From Miscanthus floridulus (Eukaryota; Streptophyta; Magnoliopsida; Poales; Poaceae), in the NCBI RefSeq assembly GCF_019320115.1, contig NC_089589.1:19697826-19761825 (forward strand): a stretch of DNA of 64,000 bases. Direction: 5' to 3'. Positions 1 through 12,136 of the stretch are shown in pieces. Under the pieces are notes generated by a model. That model had not been told where the DNA came from and ran no database searches. It worked only from the letters and a program-made list of their open reading frames with translations. The position numbers were made by a program, and so were the translations under genes. How positions within the stretch are numbered: the first letter of the stretch is position 1; each line of letters opens with the position of its first letter.

Positions 1-2947
1 TTATGAAATTCTCTACATTTCATCTATAACCATCAAAGCATGATTCATAGGTTAAGTGGGTCGAAATTATATATTTACAGAAACTGGTCTAAACAAGATA
101 GAGAGCAATCAATTCTGTAACCCAACTTTAAACAGGCATAACTCACAAACCACAAGGCCAAATACCACCAAATTTTAACAACAACTAGATACATGAATTA
201 TATACAACTTTGTTATTATCACCAAAAGCTTATTCCAAAGCTAACTAGGTCAAACATGCCAATGTTTCAGATCTGCACAGAATACAATAAAAACCTGACA
301 GAAGACTTAAAAGTCATGTAACTCCTAAACTATCAAGCCTATGGTCTTAAAATTTGAACACAAGCAAGATTATGAAATTTTCTACAACTTTTGTATTCAC
401 TACAACCATATAAAACATCATTTACACCACAAAAATAATTGCACAAGCAAAACTGCAAATCCAGCCCAACAGCAGTGGTACAGAAAACTGATAGGAACTT
501 CAGAGAAGCATAACTGGAGTTCTAGACCTCCAACAAACATGAACCATAACTTTTTGAAAACCTTAGGAAGTTACCTACAACTTTATTATTCTCATATTAA
601 GATGATTCTACAGTTAGAAGGGTCAATTAATCCAATGAATGAATCTCTGTCTAAAACATAGACAGAAACTGATATGCCACTTCAAACAGCTACAAATGGA
701 GTTATACATCTCCAATAAATATGGTTCTAGGCTTTTTAGAAATCTTAGTAAATTCTAAACAACTTTGTTGTAAACACCTAAAGCTAATTCTACTATTAAG
801 AAGGCCCCACAGTAAGAACAAGGAAACTCTCTCTGGGTTTGGGGCAGAAACAGCCACAGAGATTTAAGCAAGTATAACTCAAGATCTACTTAACCAAAAA
901 TCATGATATTTAGCTTTTTGAAAATCTTAATAAAAGTAATACAACTCATGTATTTTCATCAAGTCATGATTCATAACTTAACTGAGCCAATTAATTCCAA
1001 CATGCAGAACTGTTCAGAGTAGGAGCAAGGCAATACAGGGCATTTGTTATTTTTATAACTCTTAAAATATAAATCCTAAACTCCTGAAATGTTTAGCAGA
1101 CAACAACAATCACCTGATGAGGACTCCATAAAAATTTCACATTTATTTGAGCAAAAGAACTACAGTTATGAAAAAGACAAGACATGACAAGTATCAAGAA
1201 CCTAGCTGCATAGATCTATTTTTACAGCAAAATATTTAAACTAAAACATGCCATATTATAGATCTAGTGCATAGAGAATTTCACAAGGATTCCAAAAAGT
1301 CTACATTTGTTATTTTACGATTTTTCTACTAATTATTACGATTTTCTAAAGTTCAGCACATAAATTTGCAAAAGAAAAGATTAAACCGAAAAAAGGAAAA
1401 TACTTTTGCATTAGGAACCCTGGAAATCTTAGAAACCAACAAAGCTCATATATGTAAATACATGTGTCTGGCTTTTATGCAAAGTGAACACATGAAAGAG
1501 CTTCTATTTAAGATTCACCCCGTCTTCTTCAACCTCACGACGCCGGACGCTGTGAAGGGGCAGCGTCGTCGGGTCAGCCAGCAAGGGGGCATCGGGGTTG
1601 GACCTGGGGGTGCTGGGATCCAGCCATGGCCAGCCCTCAGCCACGCCTGACCCTGGATCGGCCGGCTGCAGCCAGCAGCAGCCTGGCCACGGCAGCAGGT
1701 GGCACCGGCGGCGACGAACTGCGGTGGCGGCGAACTACGACCGAGGAGGGGCTGCCGGTTAGAGCTTGGGGACTAGAAAAACAAGGGGGTTATCCAGGCG
1801 AGGTTGGAGCAGCTGTAGGTCCTAGGAACCAGAGAACAACATGGTTGCTACGGTGGATTTGCGGCAGCGGCAATGGCTTCTTGCTGTCGCTGTGTCTGGC
1901 TCAGTAAGGGAGAAAGAAAAAAAATGTAGAGGAAGGGAGAGGGAGAATGAAGAGGGCAGGGGAAAATAGGGCTCAAGTTCGGCTTTCATGCACCTAGGGT
2001 GAGGTGGCGACGGGCGCAGGCATAGGAGGCCACGCGGCGCGAGCGTTCTGTTGCAGCTGGGATACAAATTTCCAATACCACCTCAAACGTACAACCGAAA
2101 CTCCATTTTCCTCCCATCATATCTCCTAAACAGATCGATTATTTGATCAACCGATTGCATCGTTACGTAGAGCTACGTGTGTACTACAATATTGCTTAAA
2201 GGAGTCTCGTCTAATTCTCAATGATTTCCAAACTAAAATTCGCTAAAGGTAGGTACACGAAAACTGAAACACGAATTTCAGTCATCCCAGACTTAGCCAA
2301 TTTTCGAGGTTTCCAAAACAGCACTGAGTTCAATCTTTGGGCCTCGGTTTGACTTGCTTCAAAGCTGATCTAGCTCTTGACCATTAAACAAAGTTTGTTC
2401 TACATAAGATGAACTACAACTTTTATTTAGGTTCCACTGCCATGCAAATACTCTAAGACACAGTTCAAACCAAGTCAAAGTAGCATCACGATAAAGCTTA
2501 AATTATCCTTTTTAATCTATTGAAGCATTTTCTGGCCACTTGCTCAACATGAACCTTTCATAACTTTTGTTGTAGAGTTCCTCTAGAGTCATTTGGGCAA
2601 GGTTGCAAGGTTCATTTAATGACCAATGTTTCCATTCACTTAATAGGGCAATTCCAACAAAGATGTAACTTATCATTTCATGTGACTTCTTGATTCCAAA
2701 CTTCATGAAACTTTTCCATGGATCAATATAGATGGATATTGATGTGAGACACATGAAAGAAGTACATCCAACATTACTCAAGCATATTTTTTTTGGAAAG
2801 GGCAACATGTAAGCAATGGTGCATGGTCCAAGTTTAAGTGGTGGCTTATTTTTGTAGATTTGATCTGACATCTCCATCACCACTTAACATGCCATGGTTG
2901 AGTTTAAACCCATTGCTTAACTAGTGACAAACACCTAGGGTGTTACA
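1..2947 (-). mobile_element. Long terminal repeat of a Ty3/gypsy-like retrotransposon (partial, runs off window)
   Basis: Read on the minus strand the segment starts at 2947 with TGTAACACCCTAGGTG, a start typical of many grass gypsy LTRs. The sequence immediately to the right (2948 onward) is the interior of a Sirevirus, so this element appears to have inserted into that copia element. The other LTR end and the body lie left of the window. A GC-rich block at 1510-2070 with a CT-rich minus-strand stretch (about 1910-1970) may be the LTR transcription start/leader. No gag or pol domain is visible and the open frames here (for example 2512-2883) resemble nothing I know. Gypsy assignment is inferred from the terminus only. 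Confidence 0.55.
40..1010. repeat. Degenerate direct repeats of roughly 180-220 bp inside the gypsy-like LTR
   Basis: Similar blocks recur near 190-250, 380-420, 540-625, 720-800 and 900-985. Each pairs a phrase like CTACAACTTTRTTATT with a phrase like AAGCTAATTCTAC and GGTCAA. They are too diverged for a simple tandem array and look like an old internally repeated LTR region. There is no coding evidence. Confidence 0.45.
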
Positions 2948-2984
2948 CCTTAAGCTTAATTCATGCTATATGCTTACTAAGGGT

Positions 2985-3115
2985 ACAAATGGTGTGAAGG
3001 CTAAGTTCATTGGTAACCCATGGATGGGCTCAAAGAAGAAAGCTATTTGGGTACCAAAGAGCTTAGTGACTAACCTTCAAGGACCCAAGCAAGTTTGGGT
3101 ACCTAAAAGAAATTG
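2985..3115 (+). pseudogene. Tail of Sirevirus gag
   Basis: The translation contains WVPKSLVTNLQGPKQVWVPK followed by a stop at about 3113. The minus-strand Sirevirus at 13.9-14.1 kb has a closely similar passage (WVAKSLVEKVKGPHQVWVPK) at the end of its gag, just before the protease. This marks the gag-to-pol junction. Only the last ~40 codons remain because the gypsy LTR replaces everything upstream of 2948. Confidence 0.7.
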
Positions 3116-3129
3116 ATCTTCTTTTGTAG

Positions 3130-4920
3130 GTCAATTACAAAGCCCGAGGAAGGCATTGGGTTCTTGATAGTGGGTGCACTCAACACATGACCAGTGATGC
3201 AAGAATGTTCAACTCAATCAACACCAATGGCAATGATGGTTATGATAGTATTACATTTGGTGATAATGGCAAAGGCAAGGTCAAAGGGCTTGGTAAGATT
3301 GCAATATCTAATGACATGAGCATATCCAATGTGTTGCTAGTAGAGAGCTTGAACTTCAATTTGCTATCCGTGGCTCAATTGTGTGATCTTGGATTCAAAT
3401 GCATATTTGGGGTAGATGATGTAGAAATCATAAGTGTAGATGGCTCAAATTTGATCTTCAAAGGCTTTAGATATGAGAATCTATACTTGGTTGATTTCAA
3501 TGCTAGTGAAGTTAGATTATCTACATGCTTGTTCACTAAGTCTAGCATGGGTTGGTTATGGCATAGAAGGCTTGGTCATGTTGGAATGAAACAATTGAAT
3601 AGATTGGTTAAGCATGACTTGGTTAGAGGCTTGAAAGATGTTGTGTTTGAGAAGGATAAACTTTGTAGCTCTTGTCAAGCCGGCAAACAAGTTGGAAACA
3701 CCCATCCTAAGAAAAGCATGATGAGCACTAGTAAAGCATTTGAGTTATTGCACATGGATTTATTTGGGCCAACACAATACACTAGTATTGGTGGAAATAA
3801 ATATGGCTTTGTGATAGTGGGTGATTATACTAGATACACATGGGTATTCTTTCTAGTGGATAAAAGTGATGTGTTTGCAACATTCAAATCATTTGTCAAG
3901 GGCATTCACAATAAGTTTGAAACAACCATCAAGAGAGTTAGAAGTGACAATGGTAGTGAGTTCAAGAACACTAGAATTGATGAGTTGTGTGATGAATTTG
4001 GAATTAGACATCAATTCCTGGCCAAGTACACTCCACAATCAAATGGCCTTGTTGAGAGGAAGAATAGAACACTCATTGATATGGCAAGGTCTATGCTAGT
4101 GAGTACAATGTGAGTCAATCCTTTTAGGCCGAAGCTATCAACATGGCTTGCTATTGTAGCAATCGCCTCTATTGTCAGTTTGTCACCCATTGAAAGAGAA
4201 GACACCATATGAGTTTTTGAATGGTAGAAAGCTCAACATTGCATATTTTAGGGTCTTTGGTTGCAAATGCTATATCTTGAAGAAAGGCACTAGATTAGGC
4301 AAGTTTGACAAGAAATGTGATGAATGATTCCTACTTGGTTATTCCACTACAAGCAAAGCATATAGAGTTTGGAATTTGGATAGTGGTACTCTTGAGGAAG
4401 TTCATGATGTTGAATTTGATGAAACCATGGGTTCACAAGTAGAGAATGAGAACTTGGAAGATGTTAGAGGCATTAAACTTTCAAATGCCATGAAGAACAT
4501 GGATGTTGGTGAATTGAGGCCTAGGCAAGTCAATGATGATGAAGATGATCAAGTGCAAGTGCTCTCTAACTCAAATGTGCAAGATGATATAAATCAAGCT
4601 AGTACAAGTGGCTCTCATGACAATGAACAAGATCAAGTGGCTAGTACATCATCTCAACCCAATAATCAAGCAAGTGCAAGCAATCAAGTTCTAATACTCC
4701 AACCAACAAATATTGCAAGAGATCATCCATTGGACACTATAATTGGAGATATTTCTAGAGGTGTACAAACAAGATCAAGATTAGCCTCATTTTATGAGCA
4801 TTTCTCATTTGTGTCATCCATTTAACCAAAGAAGATAGATGAAGCATTGAAGGATGTTGATTGGGTGAATGCTATGCATGAAGAATTGAATAACTTCACA
4901 AGAAATCAAGTATGAGAATT
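3130..4920 (+). pseudogene. Copia pol remnant: protease and integrase
   Basis: The reading opens with the aspartic protease motif WVLDSGCTQHM (about 3151-3186). GAG-pre-integrase follows (WLWHRRLGHVGM near 3550, then CSSCQAGKQ). The integrase core shows three acidic positions: D in HMDLFGP near 3755, D in VRSDNGSEF near 3945, and E in VERKNRT near 4055, as in DDE integrases. The frame ends at TGA 4111-4113, and the integrase C-terminus (FGCKCYILKKGTRLGKF, about 4255-4310) continues in another frame. An acidic, Asn/Gln-rich linker (4376-4825) leads towards RT, with stops at 4823 and 4912. The enzyme would process and insert retroelement cDNA, but this copy cannot make a full polyprotein. Confidence 0.85.
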
Positions 4921-6357
4921 AGTAGAGAGACCAAAGGGACACAATATGATTGGAACCAAATGGGTATTTAGAAACAAGCAAGATCAAGATGGAATAGTAG
5001 TAAGGAACAAAGCAAGATTGGTAGCACAAGGCTATACTCAAGTTGAATGTCTTGACTTTGGAGAAACATATGCCCCGGTTGCTAGATTGGAAGCAATAAG
5101 AATCTTGCTAGCCTATGCTTGTGCCCACAACATCAAGCTCTATCAAATGGATGTTAAGAGTGCATTTCTCAATGGTTATATCAATGAAGAAGTATATGTT
5201 GAGCAACCTCCCGGTTTTGAAGATGATGAGAAGCCCAACCATGTGTATAAGTTGAAGAAGGCATTGTATGGCTTGAAGTAAGCACCTAGAGCATGGTATG
5301 AAAGATTGAGGGATTTCCTACTCTCTAAAGGGTTCATGATGGGCAAAGTTGACACCACTCTTTTCATCAAGAAGATTGGAAAAGATTTATTTGTGTTGCA
5401 AATCTATGTTGATGACATCATATTTGGATCAACCAATCAAGACTTTTGTGATGAGTTTGGAAAGATGATGGCTAATGAGTTTGAGATGTCCATGATTGGA
5501 GAGTTAAGTTACTTCCTTGGTCTTCAAATCAAGCAATTAAAGAATGGTACATTTGTGAGTCAAGGCAAGTATATCAAGGACATGATCAAGAAGTTTGGTA
5601 TGAGTGATAGCAAAGTCATTAGTACACCAATAGGAACAAATGGCAACTTGGATAGTGATGCAAGTGGAAATATGGTGGATCAAAAATTGTATCGGTCTAT
5701 GATTGGAAGCCTACTCTATGTGACCGCATCAAGGCCGGATGTCATGTTTAGTGTATGCATGTGTGCAAGATTTCAAGCCTCACCAAGAGAAAGTCATTTG
5801 AAGGCTACAAAGAGAATATTGAGGTACTTAAAGCATACACAAAATGTTGGTTTGCGATATCCCAAAGGAGCAAAGTTTGAGCTAGTTGGTTACTCTGACT
5901 CGGATTATGTGGGATGCAAGGTTGAAAGGAAGAGCACCTCGGGCACATGTCAATTGTTGGGAAGATCACTTGTTTCATGGTCATCAAAGAAGCAAAATAG
6001 TGTTGCATTATCAACCACCGAAGCTGAATATATATCCACCGGTAGTTGTTGTGCACAAATTCTATGGATGAAGGCCACTTTGAGTGTCTTTGGAATCAAG
6101 TTCAAGAAAGTGCCATTGCTATGTGACAATGAGAGTGCAATCAAGTTGACCAACAATCTGGTTCAACATGCAAGAACAAAGCACATTGATGTCCACCACC
6201 ATTTCATAAGAGATCACCAACAAAAAGGGGACATTTGCATTGAGAGTGTAGGCACCGAAGATCAACTTGCCGATATATTTACCAAGCCATTGGATGAGAA
6301 AAGGTTTTGCAAGCTAAGGAATAAGTTGAACATATTGGATTTCTCAAATATGTGTTG
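4921..6357 (+). pseudogene. Copia pol remnant: reverse transcriptase and RNase H
   Basis: The RT domain runs from about 4946 (GTKWVFRNKQD) through MDVKSAFLNG (5147-5176) and QPPGFED to the catalytic YVDDIIFG (5407-5430). RNase H follows, with DSDYVG (5898) and the active-site block VALSTTEAEYI (6004-6036). The frame closes with TGA at 6356-6358. A TAA at 5279-5281 replaces the conserved Gln in ...YGLKQAPRAW, a C-to-T change. The RNase H half (5306-6357) is otherwise open for 350 codons. Domain order and motifs identify Ty1/copia. The product would copy RNA to DNA in virus-like particles. Confidence 0.87.
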
Positions 6358-7525
6358 ATGCACCCCCCACTTATATGACATGCCTCTCCTTTGACCAATC
6401 CAAGATAAAAATTGTTTGGTATGGCATACATCCTTGCTAAGGACTTGTTTAGTACGTCTAGACATCTTTCACATTAAATAGGCTCATTCATGAAAATCAA
6501 ATGATTTTGATGATTGTATGGTACCACTATTGCTTCTATGCTTATTTGGATCTAGTGGTAGCATATGACATGTTTGTGGACTTGTAAACCTAGTGTTTAA
6601 TCTAGAAAATAAGCTCTAAGTGTTTAACTCAACATGGTACAAGATAACCCTTATTTGGAGGTGTGAAGAAGCTTGTCCTTGGATCAAACCGAGTTGAATA
6701 TCTTTAGCAAATGATCTAGATTGGACCAAATTTGGGAAAATGATTCTCACCCCATTGATTGACTTTGATAATCCTACCTATCTATAATTTAAGCCTTTGT
6801 GGTCATTAATGACAAAGGGAGAGAGAAACAAAGATATAAGTGATAGGGGGAGAAATAATAAAGATATTAGTGCATGGGGAGAACTTGACATAGGAGGAGA
6901 AATATGACAAAGGAAAGGGATCAAATTAAAACTTTGAGCACACAAGTAGGGGGAGCAAGCTCATGAACTTGTATATGATGCATTTGAATGTGCATTTCAT
7001 ATGTTTGCTTGCATGGCACAAGTTTTAAATTCTAAATATCCATGCTTGTGTGATGAATGCTAGTTGTAAACTTGAATGATGAAATGAAAATCTAGTATGC
7101 ATAGGATATCGAGTGATTTCATTTCAAAATATTACTAAGTGGTATCATTTCCAAATATTTACAAAGTTTTTACAAGTGGTATCTAGCTATCAAGTGTTCA
7201 AATGGTATCTAGCTAACTATGGTGCTAAGGATGGTATAATAGTGCACTCCGATTGGTATCACGCTTCAAAGGTCCATATTTTATACCTTAACATCATTTG
7301 GTAGACATTGTCTCCTATATTTCCTATCTAAGCATATGTGCAAGCTACAATCCAAACTCTTAGCACATATGTAGGGGGAGCAATTGCTACCATTTGGGGT
7401 TCATGAAACTTGTCCATATCCTTTTACACATGGTAAATATGCTTGGGCAAGCAACATGGATTCAATAGAATTTCAATTCATATCTTTGTGTAAGGGTTGT
7501 CATCAATTACCAAAAAAGAGGAGAT
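6358..7525 (+). other. Sirevirus 3' non-coding tail with purine-rich motifs
   Basis: I find no gene here; in particular no envelope-like frame, which some Sireviruses carry. The stretch has repeated AGGGGGAG motifs (about 6845, 6948, 7373) and tandem phrases AGTGGTATC / AAATGGTATCTAGC (7130-7260). Part of it (about 6655-6720, GTGTGAAGAAGCTTGTCC) matches the equivalent place of the minus-strand Sirevirus (10548-10585), confirming that it is element interior. Sireviruses are known to carry several polypurine-like repeats before the 3' LTR. Confidence 0.6.
7512..7525 (+). promoter_or_regulatory. Polypurine tract for plus-strand DNA priming
   Basis: AAAAAAGAGGAGAT sits directly against the LTR start TGAAAGCTCTAG at 7526. 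That is the expected place of the RNase-H-resistant primer used for second-strand synthesis. Confidence 0.7.
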
Positions 7526-9404
7526 TGAAAGCTCTAGTTTGGTTTTGGTGAATTGATGAAACCCTAAGTGCTAACCTAGTTTATCAAGTGATCATGAGAT
7601 AGGTAGCACACTCCAAGTGGTGAAGCAAATGAAGATCATAGCATGATGATGATGATGGCATGGTGATGATCAAGTGCTTTGACTTGGAAAGAAGAAAGAG
7701 AAAAACAAAAAGCTCAAGGCAAAGGTATATTTTGTAGGAGCTATTTTGTTTTGGTGATCAAGACACTTAGAGAGTGTGATCACATTTAGGTTCGATAGCC
7801 GTACTATTAAGAGGGGTGAAACTCGTATCGGAATGCAGTTATCAAAGTGCCACTAGATGCTCTAACTCATTGCATATGCATTTAGGATCTAGTGGAGTGC
7901 TAACACCCTTGAAAATATTTGTGAAAATATGCTAACACATGTGCACAAGGTGATACACTTGGTGGTTGGCACATTTGAGCAAGGGTAAAGAAGATAGACA
8001 TGAAGAGAAGTTGGTCTTGCTGGTCACAAAGTGACCGGACGCTGGTCTCAGTGGAACCAGTGCGTCCAGTCAGCTGTAACAGCGAAAACGCTGGCGTCGG
8101 TCAAACGATTGGACGCTGGGTCGCTCAGCGACCGGACGCTGGGAGGCTGTGTCCGGTCGTGTTGACCAACAGCGCAGAAAAAAGTCAACAAGTGACCGGA
8201 CACTGGTCGTGTCCGGTCAAGCATGATCGGACACGTCCGGTTGAAGAAATTTGTTTCTGGAACCTTACTGAAAACGACCGGACACTGATAGCTGAGTGTC
8301 CGGTCATTTTATGTGTTGCGTCCGGTCAACAGATGACCATTAAAATCTGACAAACAGTATTTGAAGCAGGGGACACGTGGCATGAATCACGTGACCGGAC
8401 GCTGAGGGCCAGTGTCTGGTCGATCGGACCGGAGCGTCCGGTCACCCCGCGTTGTGCCCAGTGAAGGGGTACAATGGCTCTATTTTGTGAGCGAATCCCC
8501 ATGGCCGGCTAAAGCTCATTCTCTTGGCCATTTGCATTGACATAGCAACCTTGTGAGCTTAGCCAAAGCCCTCCGACTCATCTCCATCATTGATTCATCA
8601 TCTTTGTGAGATTGGGAGAGAATCCAAGTGCCTTGCTTGAGTGTTTGCATCTAGAGGCACTTAGTGTTCGTGTTTCGTTGCGGGATTCGCTTGTTACTCT
8701 TGGTGGTTGCCGCCACCTAGATGGCTTGGAGTAGCGAGGATCATCGAGCGGAAGCTGGTGATTGTCTCTGGCTCCGATCGTGGTGATTATGAGGGGTTGT
8801 TGACCTTTCCCCGGCGCAGAGCCAAAATGTACTCTTAGTGGATTGCTCATGGCTTGTGTGATCCTCATCTTGTGTTGGTTGTGCGGCACCCTATTGAGGG
8901 TTTAGCGTGTGATGCCAATTAGCGCATGAACCTCCAAGTGAGTGAATCACCACAACGAGGAGTAGCTTGCCGGCAAGCAAGTGAACCTCGGTAAAAATCA
9001 TTGTGTTCATCCTTTGATTCTGAGGTGATTGGTCTTCATTGTTATTCACTCTTGTGATTGATTGGTTCATCCATCTACACGGCGGTATAACTTTCTTGAT
9101 CACTCACTTTACATTACCGCAAACTAGTTGTCAAGCTCTTTAGTGTAGCTAGTTGTGAGAGCTTGCTTGCTTGGTTGGTGTGGCTCTTTAGTTGGCCTTT
9201 GAGAGCACACTAACATAGGGTTAGTGTCAAAGCTATTATGTGAATAGATACTATCTAAACTAGAATTGTGGTAGGTGGCTTGCATTTTGAGTAGGCTAGC
9301 GGAACTCTTTCTTCGCCTCATAATTGTCTAACCATTTTGTTAAGTGTTGTTGTAGAATTTTTTAATAGGCTATTCACCCCCCCTCTAGCCATTAGGACCT
9401 TTCA
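7526..9404 (+). repeat. 3' LTR of Sirevirus 1 (1879 bp)
   Basis: The LTR begins TGAAAGCTCT after the polypurine tract and ends GGACCTTTCA at 9404, with TG..CA ends and a TGAAAG/CTTTCA terminal inverted repeat. Its centre (8030-8450) has the GACCGGACGC palindromes. No second LTR is in the window, so age cannot be judged. The boundary calls rest on TG/CA, the tract, and the same termini on the 16382-17993 LTR. Confidence 0.75.
8030..8450. repeat. Cluster of GACCGGACGC / GCGTCCGGTC palindromic motifs in the LTR
   Basis: GACCGGACRCT and its reverse complement AGCGTCCGGTC recur more than ten times between 8030 and 8450, spaced irregularly. Palindromic CCGGAC-type repeats are a known hallmark of Sirevirus LTRs and may act as factor-binding or packaging signals; their function here is inferred. 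Confidence 0.75.
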
Positions 9405-10390
9405 ATAATCTCAATGTATATCTAGAGATGCGAAAACCTAAGAAGCAAGCATTGGATATGAAATTAGAGGCGATGGCTTCCTACCTGATGAAATCAGACG
9501 ATCCGGCGATGAATCAGCAGAGGAAAGAACCGAGGGGCACCACCGAAATCGACAAAAACTAGGGTTAGGGTTCTGCGTGGTGGCAGAGCAATTTGCAATG
9601 TAGGCGCTGCGATGGTGGTGCTGGCGATGTCGGTGTAGGGCAAGGGTGCGCGCTGTGCTTTGGGTGTGGAGCACGACTACCACGCACGGCACGGCAGCTA
9701 GGGCAGACGGCACAAGCACGGCATGAGCAGGGTGCGGCGGCACGGCTACGAGCAGGCGGCACAGAGCAGGTGGCGCGGGTAGGGAGCGCGGCAGTGTGGG
9801 CTACGATGGCGCGAGAGCTAGTACGGCATCGCTAGTGCTGGCAAGGCGGCACAGCGTGGATGTGGTGAGGAACGGTGAAGTCGGCATGGGATTAGGTCAA
9901 GCACGGCGCGGCGCTGCAGTTATATGGTGGCCCCCAACAAGACGGATAAGGAAAGAAGAAAGAGTCCTGGATCCGCACGAATTCTACTGACCGGACGCTC
10001 TGGTGGCAATGACAAGACGCTGCCACCCAGAGTCCGGTCGACTATAGCGAGGTCCAAATCCCCTCAAGTCGCGACCGGACGCGTCCGATCACCACTGACC
10101 AGACACAGCCAGAGTCTGGTTGATCATGATAGCGCCTTCTTCACTTGACTGGATGCAGGGACGTCATCTGACCGGACGCAGGGAAGTTACTGTTTCAGCG
10201 TCCGGTCACTCCTTCGCGCTTCTATTCACCTCCTGTGAACTGACCGGACACTGGAATCTAGAGTCTGGTGCAGCGTCCGGTCGCCCTTTTTTAGCAAATC
10301 TTCAATGTCCCTCCGCGCTGCCTGTTCCCAATCAAGTCCCAACTTCAATAAGATCCAAATAAACACCAATTGGGACTGATGTGAGTGACC
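9405..10390 (-). other. Unassigned LTR-like block between the two Sireviruses
   Basis: The block has a GC-rich half (9560-9920) and a second cluster of GACCGGACGC motifs (9990-10290). On the minus strand CACCATATAACTGCAGC at about 9918-9933 resembles a TATA box following the motif cluster. By position it should be the 3' LTR of the minus-strand Sirevirus, but it does not look like that element's 5' LTR (16382-17993). It could be an LTR piece of a third Sirevirus family. No gene is seen; frames in the GC-rich half look like chance. Confidence 0.4.
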
Positions 10391-10675
10391 TCTCTCAAAC
10401 CCTCAAGTTTTTCAAAATATTTTGCCTTAGGCTATACTTCTTTTTAAGAAAATAGATAATAAAAGGATAATCGAAAGGAAACGACAAAACAACACTCATG
10501 CATATGCAATGCAATACTTGAAAGTAATTCTAGTTGCTTGTCAAGTTTGATCCAAGGTTAAGCTTCTTCACACGCTTTTCGACGGTTATCTTAACCATGT
10601 TAGACAAGGCCTAAATGCATTACCATAAATTAAACATGTTGTATATTACAATGCAATGCAAGGGACAACACAGGC

Positions 10676-12130
10676 TCATTTTCTAGTGAAGTTACTAAAA
10701 TCAAGCACATTGAGCTCATTCCTCAACTGACAAAATGTAGCCTCATCTAGTGGTTTAGTGAAGATATCCGCCAATTGATCCTCGGTCCTTACACCTTCTA
10801 GTGAAATATCATTTTTAGCAACATGATCTCTAAGAAAGTGATGGCGGATATCTATGTGCTTGGTGCGAGAGTGTTGAACCGGGTTATTAGCAAGCTTTAC
10901 CGCACTCTCATTGTCACACAAAAGAGGTACCTTTTCTAGAACTACACCATAGTCTAGCAAGGTTTGCTTCATGTAAAGTATTTGTGCACAACAAGCACCC
11001 GTGGCAATGTATTCTGCTTCGGCGGTGGACAAAGCCACACTATTTTGCTTCTTAGAGGACCAAGACACTAGTGATCTACCAAGCAAATGGCACTCTCCGG
11101 ATGTGCTTTTCCTATCAACTTTGTAACCGGCATAATCCGAATCAGAATAGCCAACTAATTAAAATCTAGCTCCTTTGGGATACCAAAGGCTAATGCTTGG
11201 TCTGTGCTTAAGATACCTAAGGATTCTTTTAACGGCAACCAAATGAGCTTCCTTAGGATTAGCTTGAAATCTAGCACACATACACACACTAAACATGATG
11301 TCGGGCCTAGATGCGGTTAAATACAACAAGCTACCAATCATAGAGCGGTAGAGAGTTTGATCAACTATTTTACCTCCCTCATCTAGGTCGAGATGTCCAT
11401 TAGATGGCATTGGTGTCTTGATTGGTTTACATTCATCCATATTGAACCTTTTGAGAAGATCCTTGGTATACTTTTCTTGAGAGATGAAAATCCCTTCTCT
11501 CATTTGCTTGACTTGAAAACCATGAAAGAATGTAAGCTCTCCAATCATTGACATCTCGAACTCCTTCGACATCAATTCACCAAACTCTTTGCAAGAATCT
11601 TCATTTGATGATCCAAATATGATATCATCAACATATACTTGACAAATGAAGAACTCTCCATCAAGCTTCTTGGTGAATAGCGTGGTGTCGACCTTCCCAA
11701 TGGTGAAACCCTTCTCAATAAGGAAATCCCGAAGGCGCTCATACCAAGCTCTTGGGGCTTGCTTAAGCCCATATAGCGCCTTGGACAACCTATAGACATG
11801 ATTAGGATATCTAGGGTCTTCAAACCCGGGAGGTTGATCAATATAAACTAGTTCATTTATAAAGCCATTTAAAAATGCACTTTTAACATCCATTTGATAT
11901 AATTTCATTTCATGATGCGATACATATACAAGGAGGATACGAATAGCTTCAAGTCTTGCAACTAGTGCAAAGGTCTCTCCAAAATCCAACCTTTCAACTT
12001 GAGAGAACTCCTTTGCAACTAGTCTTGCCTTGTTCCTCACTACAATGCCTTGATCATTTTGCTTGTTACGGAACACCCACTTTGTTCCAATGACTTTTGC
12101 TCCTTGTGGTCGCTCTTCAAGAGTCCAAAC
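10676..12130 (-). pseudogene. Copia pol remnant: reverse transcriptase and RNase H (element 2)
   Basis: Going down from 12130: the RT fingers (GTKWVFRNKQ), MDVKSAFLNG (about 11905-11875), DQPPGFEDP, then YVDDIIFG (about 11636-11613). A frame break near 11158, where an in-frame TAA follows GARF, separates RT from RNase H. RNase H (11086-10676) has SLVSWSSKKQ and VALSTAEAEYIATG. The frame ends in NVLDFSNFTRK, the usual Sirevirus end. The match to the RT/RNase H of Sirevirus 1 is close but not identical, so these are two related families. Confidence 0.87.
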
Positions 12131-12136
12131 TTCATT

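Larger units (their letters stand above)
2948..9404 (+). mobile_element. Sirevirus-type Ty1/copia retrotransposon 1, 5' part missing
   Basis: The plus-strand order is gag tail, protease, integrase, reverse transcriptase, RNase H, a 1.2-kb non-coding tail, polypurine tract and 3' LTR, which is Ty1/copia order (integrase before RT). The 5' LTR and most of gag are cut off by the gypsy insertion at 2947 and would be expected left of the window. The coding part has several stops (4111, 4823, 4912, 5279) and frame changes, so the copy is dead. The long LTR with repeated GACCGGACGC palindromes and the AGGGGGAG motifs in the 3' non-coding tail fit the Sirevirus lineage. Confidence 0.85.

Noticed and set aside
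2512..2883. 123-codon minus-strand frame as a host gene
   Set aside because: It lies inside the LTR of the gypsy-like element and resembles no protein known to me.
7113..7304. Possible envelope-like frame in Sirevirus 1
   Set aside because: Only 63 codons, made of repeated AGTGGTATC phrases, with no signal peptide or membrane segment pattern.
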